Assembly (NCBI RefSeq): GCF_013782625.1 | Contig: NZ_CP056199.1 | Coordinates: forward strand, 4,606,588 to 4,670,587 | Source of the DNA: Enterobacter sp. RHBSTW-00994 | GTDB taxonomy: Bacteria > Pseudomonadota > Gammaproteobacteria > Enterobacterales > Enterobacteriaceae | Length of the DNA: 64,000 bases | Direction of reading: 5' to 3' | In this document: positions 45,482 through 54,089 of the stretch, piece after piece | How the letters are laid out: each line of letters opens with the position of its first letter | How positions within the stretch are numbered: position 1 is the stretch's first letter | Translations under genes and position numbers: made by a program | Notes under the pieces: generated by a model | What the model was told of the DNA's origin: nothing | The model's database searches: none | The model's input: the letters and a program-made list of their open reading frames with translations, nothing else

Positions 45482-46474
45482 TCAGTTATGCCTGTTGAAA
45501 AATTCAACGATGGCGTTGAGCGCGACTGAGCGCATGGTGTCCTTTTCGAAAAGGATCTCATGGTACGCGCCATTTATGACCAGCGGTTTACCCCCATCAC
45601 AAGGGTATCCGGCTGCGGCGCGCAGTTCGCAAAAGCGATCATGCATGCGGTTATCAACCACACGTTCTTCTTCCGCCTGAAGTAATAATGTTGGCGTATT
45701 GTCATCATGCGTTCCTGCCAGCGCTTGTTCACCGGCAAGAATACCTTCCCGCACCCAATGATAAGTGGGACCACCGACGCGTAAGCGCGGTTCATCGGCA
45801 TAAAAGCGCAGGTTACGACGATAGCGCTGCCGACTGTGCGTTAACACATTCATCGCAAATGGCAGTGCGCGCCAGCGGCCTGTACCAATGGCATACCCCT
45901 CACGAATACGCTGATGGCCCTCAGCCCAGTCGAGAATATGGCGTACCATCCAGTCAGGAAAACGCATCACGATGCCAAACATAGGCGCGCTCAATGCAAT
46001 CGCATCACACTGGTGAGCATGGCGTTGCAAAAACAGCGTGGCAATTGCCCCTCCCATGGAATGCGCAAGGATATACCGTTTACGCCAGGGACCGGGCTGA
46101 ACTTCTTGCTGCCAGAACGCAGCCAGATCATCGACATAGTCGCTGAAATGATCCACGTGACCACGGTGAGTATCCGACAACATCCTGCCGGAAAGCCCTT
46201 GTCCGCGATGATCGATAATCAGGACGTCAAACCCCATGTGGAACAGGTCATACGCGAGCTCGGCATATTTGACGTAGCTTTCGATGCGGCCAGGGCACAC
46301 CACAATCACCCGGTCATTTTTTTCAGCACGAAAACGAACAAAGCGGACAGGAACATCGCCCACGCCCGTAAACCCGGCTTCTTCACGCTGATGCCAGAAA
46401 TCGGTGAGCGGCCCCATAGAGAAAGCAGCAAATGCGTTTTCTCGTGTTTCCCAATCCTTTTTCTGCTGAAACAT
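45482..46474 (-). CDS. pldB: Lysophospholipase L2 PldB
   Basis: Inner-membrane-associated alpha/beta hydrolase that cleaves lysophospholipids. 330 residues from ATG 46474 (MFQQKKDWETRENAF), 10 shorter than E. coli at the C-terminus. The nucleophile elbow is LAHSMGGAIAT; IIDHRGQGLSGR and the late His in GAYHEILFEKD complete the triad region. It lies 25 bp before yigL, probably one transcript. Confidence 0.95.
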   Translation of the reverse strand: MFQQKKDWETRENAFAAFSMGPLTDFWHQREEAGFTGVGDVPVRFVRFRAEKNDRVIVVCPGRIESYVKYAELAYDLFHMGFDVLIIDHRGQGLSGRMLSDTHRGHVDHFSDYVDDLAAFWQQEVQPGPWRKRYILAHSMGGAIATLFLQRHAHQCDAIALSAPMFGIVMRFPDWMVRHILDWAEGHQRIREGYAIGTGRWRALPFAMNVLTHSRQRYRRNLRFYADEPRLRVGGPTYHWVREGILAGEQALAGTHDDNTPTLLLQAEEERVVDNRMHDRFCELRAAAGYPCDGGKPLVINGAYHEILFEKDTMRSVALNAIVEFFNRHN

Positions 46475-46583
46475 CGGGTTTCCACCCCTACAAGCCAAGG
46501 AATATCGTTTTTTCGTGACAGGTCACAAAATGACTCAACAATAGCGTATTGTGGCATAAAAACAGACGATTCGGGAGTTTCAA

Positions 46584-47204
46584 ATGACCTTCGAGTGGTG
46601 GTTCGCTTATCTGCTGACATCCATCATCCTCAGCCTTTCACCTGGCTCTGGCGCAATCAATACTATGACAACCTCCATAAACCACGGCTATCGTGGTGCG
46701 ACAGCATCCATCGCGGGTTTACAGACTGGGCTGGGTATTCATATTGTGCTGGTTGGTATTGGTCTGGGGACGCTGTTTTCCCGTTCGGTGCTGGCCTTTG
46801 AAGTGCTCAAGTGGGCTGGGGCAGCGTACCTGATTTGGCTGGGCATTCAGCAGTGGCGTGCCGCGGGGTCAATTAACCTGAACACTCTCGCCCAGGTGCA
46901 AACTCGCGGTCGACTGTTCAAGCGTGCGGTGTTTGTTAATCTGACAAACCCGAAAAGTATTGTGTTTCTCGCCGCCTTGTTTCCACAGTTCATTATTCCT
47001 CATCAACCGCAGGTGATGCAGTACGTGGTTCTGGGTGCGACAACCATCATCGTCGATATTATCGTGATGATTGGATACGCGACGCTGGCACAACGAATTG
47101 CCGCGTGGATCAAAGGGCCTAAACAGATGAAGGCTCTGAACAAAGTCTTTGGTTCGTTGTTTATGCTGGTTGGTGCATTGCTTGCGTCTGCACGTCACGC
47201 TTAG
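46584..47204 (+). CDS. rhtB: Homoserine/homoserine lactone efflux protein RhtB
   Basis: LysE-family exporter of six helices, 206 residues as in E. coli; [12 protein letters not shown] is the family's N-terminal signature and [20 protein letters not shown] the central one. GGGAG before the ATG. In E. coli its 3' end faces rhtC directly; here an 8-kb island separates them. Confidence 0.97.
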   Translation: MTFEWWFAYLLTSIILSLSPGSGAINTMTTSINHGYRGATASIAGLQTGLGIHIVLVGIGLGTLFSRSVLAFEVLKWAGAAYLIWLGIQQWRAAGSINLNTLAQVQTRGRLFKRAVFVNLTNPKSIVFLAALFPQFIIPHQPQVMQYVVLGATTIIVDIIVMIGYATLAQRIAAWIKGPKQMKALNKVFGSLFMLVGALLASARHA

Positions 47205-47688
47205 CGTGATGCAAAATGATGAAATCAAATACCGAAGCCGGCGGAATGTGCGTCGGCGAAACGATCGTCAATCGCTCGGGCAAAAGAAAATCCCCCGCCA
47301 ACACATTCATATTAAAAATAAAAATATCAATATTACTTGTATTAAATATAATATTTAAATAGATGATATTTTTTCTACATCATTGTTTCATAGCATTTTT
47401 TATAAAACAATAACGCCCACCCCAGAATAAAAAACCAAAAACAATAATATTTTGGTGTTTTTAGCTAACGTTGTAAATACAACCCAAACAAACACAAAAA
47501 ACCGAAATATCATAAAAAACCAAAACAAAACACCAAAGCAAACACATAGCTCATGTGATAACACTAACCAACCACTATAAACCTAAATATTTTCGCAAAA
47601 TACCTCGCCAACATACACGTATTGAAATTGCATGTATGGTCACTATAATTTCACAAAAGTTTATTTCAGGATATAACTCAATCATTGG
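47205..47688. other. AT-rich gene-free left flank of the adhesin island
   Basis: From about 47280 the plus strand becomes A-rich and G-poor, with runs such as CCAAAACAAAACACCAAAG, unlike the surrounding chromosome. A weak stem CCAAAA / TTTTGG (47435-47440, 47450-47455) followed by TGTTTTT might terminate rhtB. No gene or tRNA is visible, nor an att-like direct repeat. The promoter of the following regulator should lie in its right part; the composition suggests H-NS-bound foreign DNA. Confidence 0.6.
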
Positions 47689-48183
47689 ATGATTATTAAT
47701 ATGGGCTACTCACCTTACGGTTTTTTGATTGAGATAGATGATACGGTACATATTGATGTAAAGAAAAATTGCATCTACCGATTTCACGATGCACAAAACA
47801 GTAATGGTAAACCCGATGACATCTCCATAGGTGTTTTATATATTAACAACACAATGATGAGTTTATTATCATACTTGCTTATTCATTCACAAAACAAATT
47901 CATCACAAAAGAAGAAGTCCTTAAACATGTATGGGATGAACATAATTTAAGCTCATCAGGGACTCGCTTATGGCAGGTTTTCACCAACCTGAAGCATAAA
48001 CTCCTGCTGCTTAATTTTCCGGAGGATTTTATCGAATATGAAAAACGGAAAGGATATATCATTCGACATGAAAATATTATAGCACTTTATTATCAAAATA
48101 AAGACATAAAGAAGATGAAAATGACTAAAGCATCACATTCACGCCGGTCGAGTGTTTTTATCAACCTACGACAGCATGCTTGA
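47689..48183 (+). CDS. Winged-helix DNA-binding protein (OmpR/CadC-type)
   Basis: 164 residues with a PhoB/ToxR-type winged helix: ITKEEVLKHVWDEHN, then SSGTRLWQVFTNLKHKL as recognition helix and the wing YEKRKGYII. Unlike CadC or ToxR it has no transmembrane segment, and unlike OmpR no receiver domain; only a short basic tail follows. It is probably the local regulator of the adhesin genes downstream, by inference from position. The start could be ATG 47689 or ATG 47701 (GGATG about 10 nt upstream). Low GC compared with core genes. Confidence 0.75.
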   Translation: MIINMGYSPYGFLIEIDDTVHIDVKKNCIYRFHDAQNSNGKPDDISIGVLYINNTMMSLLSYLLIHSQNKFITKEEVLKHVWDEHNLSSSGTRLWQVFTNLKHKLLLLNFPEDFIEYEKRKGYIIRHENIIALYYQNKDIKKMKMTKASHSRRSSVFINLRQHA

Positions 48184-48286
48184 CATCAATATTAACCTTT
48201 AATTAGAAAACACCTATATGTTGCTTCGTTAACAGGCAAAGTTGCGCCTGCATTAATTGCATGCGTTTTTACTGGAAAATAATTTT

Positions 48287-48961
48287 ATGTCTGCAATACG
48301 CACTGTGAAAATTTTTTTATTGATGTTAGGTGTTTTGGTAATAAAGCAAGGAAATACAACGACCACTGAATCCGGTGTTCATGGTTCAGAAGCCTTTCTT
48401 CAGCTCGCAATCAGTTATGATTTATCAGGAAAACCTGAGCTCGCACGCCCAATATACGACCAACTCTCCAGAGACAATAATGCGGAATTATCCGCTGTAC
48501 CTTCTGCGGTCAACTATATAGCACTAAATAATATCAAACTTGCAACAACATTGTTTTCCGCTATTGAACACAGCGCCCACTCACGGGACAGAAACTACGC
48601 TCAATTGTGGTCTTTGTGGCTCACAGCCTATCAATGGAAAGGCAGTAAAACGGCGCTAATAAAAAGAAACAAGCAGTATATCAACACCCATACATGGGAC
48701 CTTCCCTGGGAACAACGTATTGCCAGGCTTTATGCCGGAGAGATTACCCCAGAAGCATTATTACTTTCCATCAGCAACTGGAATGTCAACGAAAAAATGA
48801 AAAGCGATGTGCTTACGGAAAGCCTTTTCTTTGCTAATTCTTACCTGGAATTTGTTGATAACAATACGTCTCTGGCAAAAGAGTTATTTACACAATATCA
48901 ACATGCACTAAATAACAGTTCACTTGAGCAACCATTACTTCTCAAAAAATACGAAAAGTAA
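48287..48961 (+). CDS. Uncharacterised exported or membrane-anchored protein with TPR-like helices
   Basis: 224 residues from ATG 48287, which has GGA 10 nt upstream; an in-frame TTG ten codons earlier is less likely. A hydrophobic N-terminal segment (VKIFLLMLGVLVI) suggests a signal peptide or anchor. The next part (AFLQLAISYDLSGKPELARPIY) looks like a tetratricopeptide helix pair; the rest is helical without family motifs. I do not recognise it. It lies between the winged-helix gene and the adhesin gene on the same strand, 57 bp before the latter, so a role in adhesin expression or export is a guess from position. Confidence 0.6.
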   Translation: MSAIRTVKIFLLMLGVLVIKQGNTTTTESGVHGSEAFLQLAISYDLSGKPELARPIYDQLSRDNNAELSAVPSAVNYIALNNIKLATTLFSAIEHSAHSRDRNYAQLWSLWLTAYQWKGSKTALIKRNKQYINTHTWDLPWEQRIARLYAGEITPEALLLSISNWNVNEKMKSDVLTESLFFANSYLEFVDNNTSLAKELFTQYQHALNNSSLEQPLLLKKYEK

Positions 48962-49018
48962 CGTCTTAATCATGCAATAACCCCCCGTTGTTATTTAACA
49001 AAAATGGCAGGAGCCACA

Positions 49019-52000
49019 ATGAACAAGATATATCGACTCGTCTGGAATCCAGCATTACGGATCTGGGTTGCCGTAAGCGAATTTGCCAGAGCAAACGGTA
49101 AAGGGAAAATGGGCCGAACTCGTTTAAGCGCCACCGCAGGCATTATCGGTGTCTTAACACTTATTCCAGTACAACATGCCAGTGCTTATGAAACGGCCGG
49201 GGGAAGAAACAACGGTGACGTAGATTCCGTTGCCATTGGTCCAAATTCAAGTACAGGAACCACTATCACACTCGATGCCGGAACCATTACCACCGGGAAT
49301 ACCAATATCAACCAACAGGTCTTATCAAACGTCGCGATTGGTGAATCTGCTGAGGCCACAATGGGTGGTATTGCCATGGGTGACCATGCCAGTGCAGATA
49401 CTGTGGATGCACTATCTCCAGGCAATAGCATCGCGATTGGCTCTTATGCGTCAGCATCCAAAAGCGGCGGTGCAACCGCCATCGGCGCAGCCTCTGTAGC
49501 GGACGGGCAAAATGCTATCGCGTTTGGTACAGGTTCACAATCTAACCGCAGTGGCGATATTGCTATTGGGGCAAACTCCACCTCCGGTACAGTAGCCGGG
49601 ACACCGGTTTTATCCGATTCAGAGGGAGAGAATATCTCTTTGGGCAACTGGTCCACCGCCTATGGCGGCCATGCGCTGGCAATTGGTAGCCGCTCAGAAG
49701 CAACGGCAGAGTTCAGTACAGCTTTAGGCACTGGCAGTCAGGCATCAGGCGATCATGCTCTGTCAATTGGTAGCGATGCAACTTCCTCAGAAGCAAACTC
49801 TCTGGCCATCGGTACTAATGCAACGGCATCTGAACTTTCTGCATTAGCGATAGGCACTAACGCATCTGCATCTGGTACAGCAGCCTTGGCTATCGGAGCA
49901 AACTCAAACGCCAGCGATCAACAAAGTTTCGCAATGGGCTTCAAAGCCCAATCGACAAAAATAAATGCTGTTGCCGTAGGTACACAGGCAAAAGCCCAGG
50001 CGGACCAGGCTCTGGCATTTGGCTATAACTCATCAGCAACCAAAACAGATGCCGTTGCAATGGGCTCTAACGCCAAATCTCAGGGACTCTCGTCTATCGC
50101 GTTAGGTACTAACGCAACCGCGGCAGCGGAAAACAGTGTCGCACTGGGTTCAAACTCACTTACCGAAGCAGCCATTGCAACCGAGAGTACGGTTATCAAT
50201 GGGAAAACCTATAATTTTGCCGGTATCGCCCCACAAAGCACCGTCAGTATCGGTAAGAAAAATGCTGAGCGTACGCTTACGAATCTTGCTGCGGGTCGTA
50301 TTAGCGATACCAGTACCGATGCCATTAACGGTTCGCAGCTGTATGCCACCGATCAGGCAATCGACGATCTCGCTGATATTGCGGTGAAATACGACACCAA
50401 TCCGGACGGTTCGGTTAACTACAACAGCGTCACCCTGGGGGGCGACACCTATAACAGCACCACCAAAACCGGTGGCACAACCATCACCAACATCGCCCGT
50501 GGCGTTGAAGACAGTGATGCCGTCAATATGTCCCAGCTCAACGAAACCAATGCGGACGTTGCGGACATCAACACCGTTATCACCCATTTCGCCGGCGATA
50601 CCAGCACCACCTTTACCGACCAGAACGGTATCGGTATTCGCTATGTCCGCACCAATGAAGCCGGTCTGGCCGAATCGGATGCCTTTGCTAACGGACAGGG
50701 CAGCTCTGCTGTCGGTTATAACGCCACGGCTTCCGGCGAAAGCAGCCTCGCACTCGGCCGTGAAGCTAAAGCGAACTTCGCCGGGGATGTGGCTCTGGGT
50801 TCAGATGCTTCCACCGGGGCCACCGTCGCCACTTCCGGTGTCACCATTAACGGCGTGGATTATGTCTTTGCCGGCACTGCGCCCGTCAATACGGTCAGTA
50901 TCGGCAGTACAGGCCATGAACGCACCCTGACCAATCTGGCCGCGGGCCGCCTCAGCGCCTCCAGCACAGATGCCGTCAACGGTTCACAGCTGTATGCCAC
51001 CAACTCCGCCATTGGAGACCTGACAGACGATATTACTGACCTGGGTGATATTGCGGTGAAATACGACACCAACCCGGACGGTTCGGTTAACTACAACAGC
51101 GTCACCCTGGGGGGCGACACCTATAACAGCACCACCAAAACCGGTGGCACAACCATCACCAACATCGCCCGTGGCGTTGAAGACAGTGATGCCGTCAATA
51201 TGTCCCAGCTCAACGAAACCAATGCGGACGTTGCGGACATCAACACCGTTATCACCCATTTCGCCGGCGATACCAGCACCACCTTTACCGACCAGAACGG
51301 TATCGGTATTCGCTATGTCCGCACCAATGAAGCCGGTCTGGCCGAATCGGATGCCTTTGCTAACGGACAGGGCAGCTCTGCTGTCGGTTATAACGCCACG
51401 GCTTCCGGCGAAAGCAGCCTCGCACTCGGCCGTGAAGCTAAAGCGAACTTCGCCGGGGATGTGGCTCTGGGTTCAGATGCTTCCACCGGGGCCACCGTCG
51501 CCACTTCCGGTGTCACCATTAACGGCGTGGATTATGTCTTTGCCGGCACTGCGCCCGTCAATACGGTCAGTATCGGCAGTACAGGCCATGAACGCACCCT
51601 GACCAATCTGGCCGCGGGCCGCCTCAGCGCCTCCAGCACAGATGCCGTTAACGGTTCACAGCTGTATGCAACCAATGCGGCGATCTCTGCGATCACCGAC
51701 TCCGTCAATGTGCTCGACAACAGCGGGGTCAAATACGACACCAACCCGGACGGCACGGTTAACTACAACAGCGTCACCCTGGGGGGCGACACCTATAACA
51801 GCACCACCAAAACGGGCGGTACGACAATGACCAATATCGCTTACGGCGTGAATGCCAGCGATGCGGTCAACGTACAGCAACTCACTGATGCAACCAGCAA
51901 TATGTATAACAACGGTGTGAAATACTTCCACGCGAACTCCAGTAAAGCGGACTCCGTCGCAGAGGGTAATGATTCCATTGCCGTTGGCCCGGCCTCGCAC

Positions 52001-53203
52001 GCTCTTGGTGATAACTCTATTGCCATGGGAAGTGAGGCGAAATCGACTGGCGCGGGAAGCACAGCGATGGGTCAGAACGCCCAGGCTAATGGTGCAAACA
52101 GCATTGCAATGGGTACAAACGCCGTTGCCAACAACGAGGGCGACGTCGCGCTGGGTTCTGGGTCGACGACCCAGGAAGCCGTAGGAACCAGTGGCGTAAC
52201 CATTCGTGGCACTGATTACACCTTCGCCGGAACATCACCGAAAGGCACAGTCAGTGTGGGCAGTGAAGGCAATGAACGAACCATTACCAATGTTGCTGCG
52301 GGACGAATCAGTGCAGACAGCACCGATGCCGTAAACGGCTCACAGCTGTATGCCACGAATCAGGCGATTGAAAGCATCAACACTAACATGTCGCAAATTA
52401 GCAATAGCGGCGTGAAGTATGACGTGAATGCCGACGGCACAACCAACTACAACAAAGTCACAATGGCCGGTGATGCTTACGACGAGTCGACTCACACTGG
52501 CGGAACCACCATCACAAACGTAGCAGATGCGGTCAATGCCAGCGATGCCGTGAACAAGCATCAACTGGATGTGGTGAATCAAAACGTCACCAATATCGCA
52601 GAAGGCAAAGACGGTATGTTCCAGGTGAACAATACCAGCAACCTGCCGAAGCCAAAACCAACAGGCGAAAACGCGATTGCAGGGGGTGCAGGTGCAAGCG
52701 CCAGCGGTAATAACAGTATGGCGATAGGTACGAGTGCAACCTCCACCCACACCAATTCTGTCGCACTGGGTGCAAATTCCGTTACCGATCGTGATAACAG
52801 TATTTCTGTTGGCTCTGCAGGAAGCGAACGTCAAATCACGAATGTGGCAGCAGGTACAGCAACCACCGATGCCGTCAACGTAGGTCAGTTGAAGCAAGGT
52901 ATCAACAACGCTAACGCCTATACCAACAGCAAATTCAACGATCTGAAAAATATGATTTCCGATCAGGACGACAAGCTGAGTGCCGGTATTGCAGGCGCAA
53001 TGGCAATGGCGGGACTGCCTCAGCCTTATGCGCCAGGCGCGAGCATGTTCAGCATGGCTGGCGGCACATATGGCGGTGAGTCAGCCGTCGCAATGGGTGT
53101 CTCCACCATCTCGGATAACGGCAAATGGGTCACCAAATTGTCAGGCTCAACCAACAGTCAGGGTGATGTTGGTGGTGCTGTTGGCATCGGTTATCAGTGG
53201 TAA
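49019..53203 (+). CDS. YadA-type trimeric autotransporter adhesin (SadA/EhaG/UpaG-like)
   Basis: 1394 residues from ATG 49019, with AGGAG 6 nt upstream. Residues 1-25 form the extended signal peptide region (MNKIYRLVWN...WVAVSEFAR), with probable cleavage after HASA (residue 56). The passenger has many 14-residue YadA-head repeats of the AIGxxAxAxGxxSxAxG type. These are interrupted by neck motifs ending DAVNGSQLYATN (at least five) and short stalk segments. The last 75 residues are the YadA anchor (KLSAGIAGAMAMAGLPQPYA ... GGAVGIGYQW), four strands per chain ending in Trp, giving a 12-stranded trimeric barrel. Function: surface adhesion or autoaggregation. Residues about 453-652 and 677-876 are near-identical. 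More GC-rich than the two genes before it. Confidence 0.95.
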   Translation: MNKIYRLVWNPALRIWVAVSEFARANGKGKMGRTRLSATAGIIGVLTLIPVQHASAYETAGGRNNGDVDSVAIGPNSSTGTTITLDAGTITTGNTNINQQVLSNVAIGESAEATMGGIAMGDHASADTVDALSPGNSIAIGSYASASKSGGATAIGAASVADGQNAIAFGTGSQSNRSGDIAIGANSTSGTVAGTPVLSDSEGENISLGNWSTAYGGHALAIGSRSEATAEFSTALGTGSQASGDHALSIGSDATSSEANSLAIGTNATASELSALAIGTNASASGTAALAIGANSNASDQQSFAMGFKAQSTKINAVAVGTQAKAQADQALAFGYNSSATKTDAVAMGSNAKSQGLSSIALGTNATAAAENSVALGSNSLTEAAIATESTVINGKTYNFAGIAPQSTVSIGKKNAERTLTNLAAGRISDTSTDAINGSQLYATDQAIDDLADIAVKYDTNPDGSVNYNSVTLGGDTYNSTTKTGGTTITNIARGVEDSDAVNMSQLNETNADVADINTVITHFAGDTSTTFTDQNGIGIRYVRTNEAGLAESDAFANGQGSSAVGYNATASGESSLALGREAKANFAGDVALGSDASTGATVATSGVTINGVDYVFAGTAPVNTVSIGSTGHERTLTNLAAGRLSASSTDAVNGSQLYATNSAIGDLTDDITDLGDIAVKYDTNPDGSVNYNSVTLGGDTYNSTTKTGGTTITNIARGVEDSDAVNMSQLNETNADVADINTVITHFAGDTSTTFTDQNGIGIRYVRTNEAGLAESDAFANGQGSSAVGYNATASGESSLALGREAKANFAGDVALGSDASTGATVATSGVTINGVDYVFAGTAPVNTVSIGSTGHERTLTNLAAGRLSASSTDAVNGSQLYATNAAISAITDSVNVLDNSGVKYDTNPDGTVNYNSVTLGGDTYNSTTKTGGTTMTNIAYGVNASDAVNVQQLTDATSNMYNNGVKYFHANSSKADSVAEGNDSIAVGPASHALGDNSIAMGSEAKSTGAGSTAMGQNAQANGANSIAMGTNAVANNEGDVALGSGSTTQEAVGTSGVTIRGTDYTFAGTSPKGTVSVGSEGNERTITNVAAGRISADSTDAVNGSQLYATNQAIESINTNMSQISNSGVKYDVNADGTTNYNKVTMAGDAYDESTHTGGTTITNVADAVNASDAVNKHQLDVVNQNVTNIAEGKDGMFQVNNTSNLPKPKPTGENAIAGGAGASASGNNSMAIGTSATSTHTNSVALGANSVTDRDNSISVGSAGSERQITNVAAGTATTDAVNVGQLKQGINNANAYTNSKFNDLKNMISDQDDKLSAGIAGAMAMAGLPQPYAPGASMFSMAGGTYGGESAVAMGVSTISDNGKWVTKLSGSTNSQGDVGGAVGIGYQW
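50375..50976 (+). repeat. Adhesin internal repeat, copy 1
   Basis: About 602 bp that recurs at 51047-51648 (period 672 bp). By eye I found one difference, T at 50401 against C at 51073, before the copies diverge at 50977. The copy encodes a neck/stalk, a head segment and a second neck. A third, shorter relative of its first 85 bp occurs at about 51727-51813. Confidence 0.93.
51047..51648 (+). repeat. Adhesin internal repeat, copy 2
   Basis: Second copy of the 602-bp unit, in the same reading frame as copy 1. The two are separated by 70 bp (50977-51046) that encodes the end of a neck and a short linker. The near-identity at DNA level, including silent positions, points to recent duplication or gene conversion. 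Confidence 0.93.
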
Positions 53204-53219
53204 GTCGAACCTAACTATC

Positions 53220-53244
53220 ATCCCCGGCCGCGAATGCCGGGGAT
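53220..53244 (+). other. Intercistronic hairpin between the adhesin and lipoprotein genes
   Basis: Perfect 9-bp stem ATCCCCGGC / GCCGGGGAT with a 7-nt loop, between the adhesin stop (53203) and the next start (53262). No U-run follows, so it is not a canonical terminator; it could protect the upstream mRNA from 3' exonucleases and set unequal expression of the two proteins. Confidence 0.7.
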
Positions 53245-53261
53245 ACTGAAGAGAAAACGTA

Positions 53262-54089
53262 ATGAATTATAGTAAATACACTCGTCTGGCATTATTGGTT
53301 GGCGGCCTGGCACTCTTATCCGGCTGTACCCGTTCCATTAGTAATGTCACCTCAGAAGGGAAAACGAATGCACCGGTATTCCCTGACAAATCAGATGCCG
53401 TTCGGGCTGAAGGCAGTTTTGTGAATGTGGACAATCTCAAACAGATGCGCCACGGGTTAACCAAAGCGCAAGTTTATGAGCTGATTGGCGTTCCGCATTT
53501 TGACGAAGGTGTTCTGCACGTGAAGGAGTGGGATTACATTTTCAACTTCACAATGGCTGATAAATCCGTCCGCACCTGTCAGTACAAAGTGCTGTTTGAT
53601 TCTGATATGAAAGCACAGAGCTTCTTCTTCCTGCCCGAAAATTGCCTGACACCTCAGGCCACCATCAAACCTGCTGCAGTAGCTCCCGTCACAGCAAGCC
53701 CTGCACCTGTGCATAAAGAGTTAAGTGCCGAAAGCCTGTTCGCATTCGGCAGCGCTAAACTGAGCGCGGACGGTGTGGCTCAAGTCAACCAACTGGCAAA
53801 TGAGCTGAGTGACGACGTGCTCAGCGGCAATCAACTGATTGTGACGGCCTACACCGATCGTATTGGCAAACCGGCCAGCAACCTTGCGCTTTCTCAGGCT
53901 CGCGCGGAATCCGTCAAAACACTTCTGGTTGAGAATGGCATACCGGCTAGCCACATCATCACCAAAGGAATGGGCGATGCGATGCCGCGAGTGAATTGCC
54001 CAGGGAAAACCTCCCCGGCAGTGATTGAATGCCTGGCTCCCAATCGTCGTATGACGCTGGACATTGTGGCAGATCGTTCAGGTAAGTAA
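53262..54089 (+). CDS. TpgA-like outer-membrane lipoprotein with BamE/SmpA and OmpA-like domains
   Basis: 275 residues. Signal peptide with lipobox LLSGC (Cys22). A BamE/SmpA-like domain follows (about 50-125; LKQMRHGLTKAQVYELIGVP, EWDYIFNF), then an Ala/Pro linker and an OmpA-like peptidoglycan-binding domain (about 150-270; TAYTDRIG..., LSQARAESV, CLAPNRR) with the Asp and Arg used to bind diaminopimelate. The architecture is that of TpgA, the partner that stabilises the trimeric autotransporter AtaA in Acinetobacter. It follows the adhesin gene by 58 bp and shares one base with the next gene. Confidence 0.87.
   Translation: MNYSKYTRLALLVGGLALLSGCTRSISNVTSEGKTNAPVFPDKSDAVRAEGSFVNVDNLKQMRHGLTKAQVYELIGVPHFDEGVLHVKEWDYIFNFTMADKSVRTCQYKVLFDSDMKAQSFFFLPENCLTPQATIKPAAVAPVTASPAPVHKELSAESLFAFGSAKLSADGVAQVNQLANELSDDVLSGNQLIVTAYTDRIGKPASNLALSQARAESVKTLLVENGIPASHIITKGMGDAMPRVNCPGKTSPAVIECLAPNRRMTLDIVADRSGK

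Noticed and set aside
45914..46801. 295-codon plus-strand open frame across pldB and into rhtB
   Set aside because: It is antisense to pldB, out of frame with rhtB, and has no family-like sequence; both true genes are unambiguous.
47280..47680. A-rich repeats with CCAAAAC-like words resembling a degenerate array
   Set aside because: No regular spacing or conserved repeat unit; not a CRISPR or iteron array, just low-complexity AT-rich DNA.
50472..51602. Pair of identical 152-codon frames (50472-50930 and 51144-51602) inside the adhesin gene
   Set aside because: They are another reading frame of the duplicated adhesin segment; useful only as proof that the two DNA copies are nearly identical.
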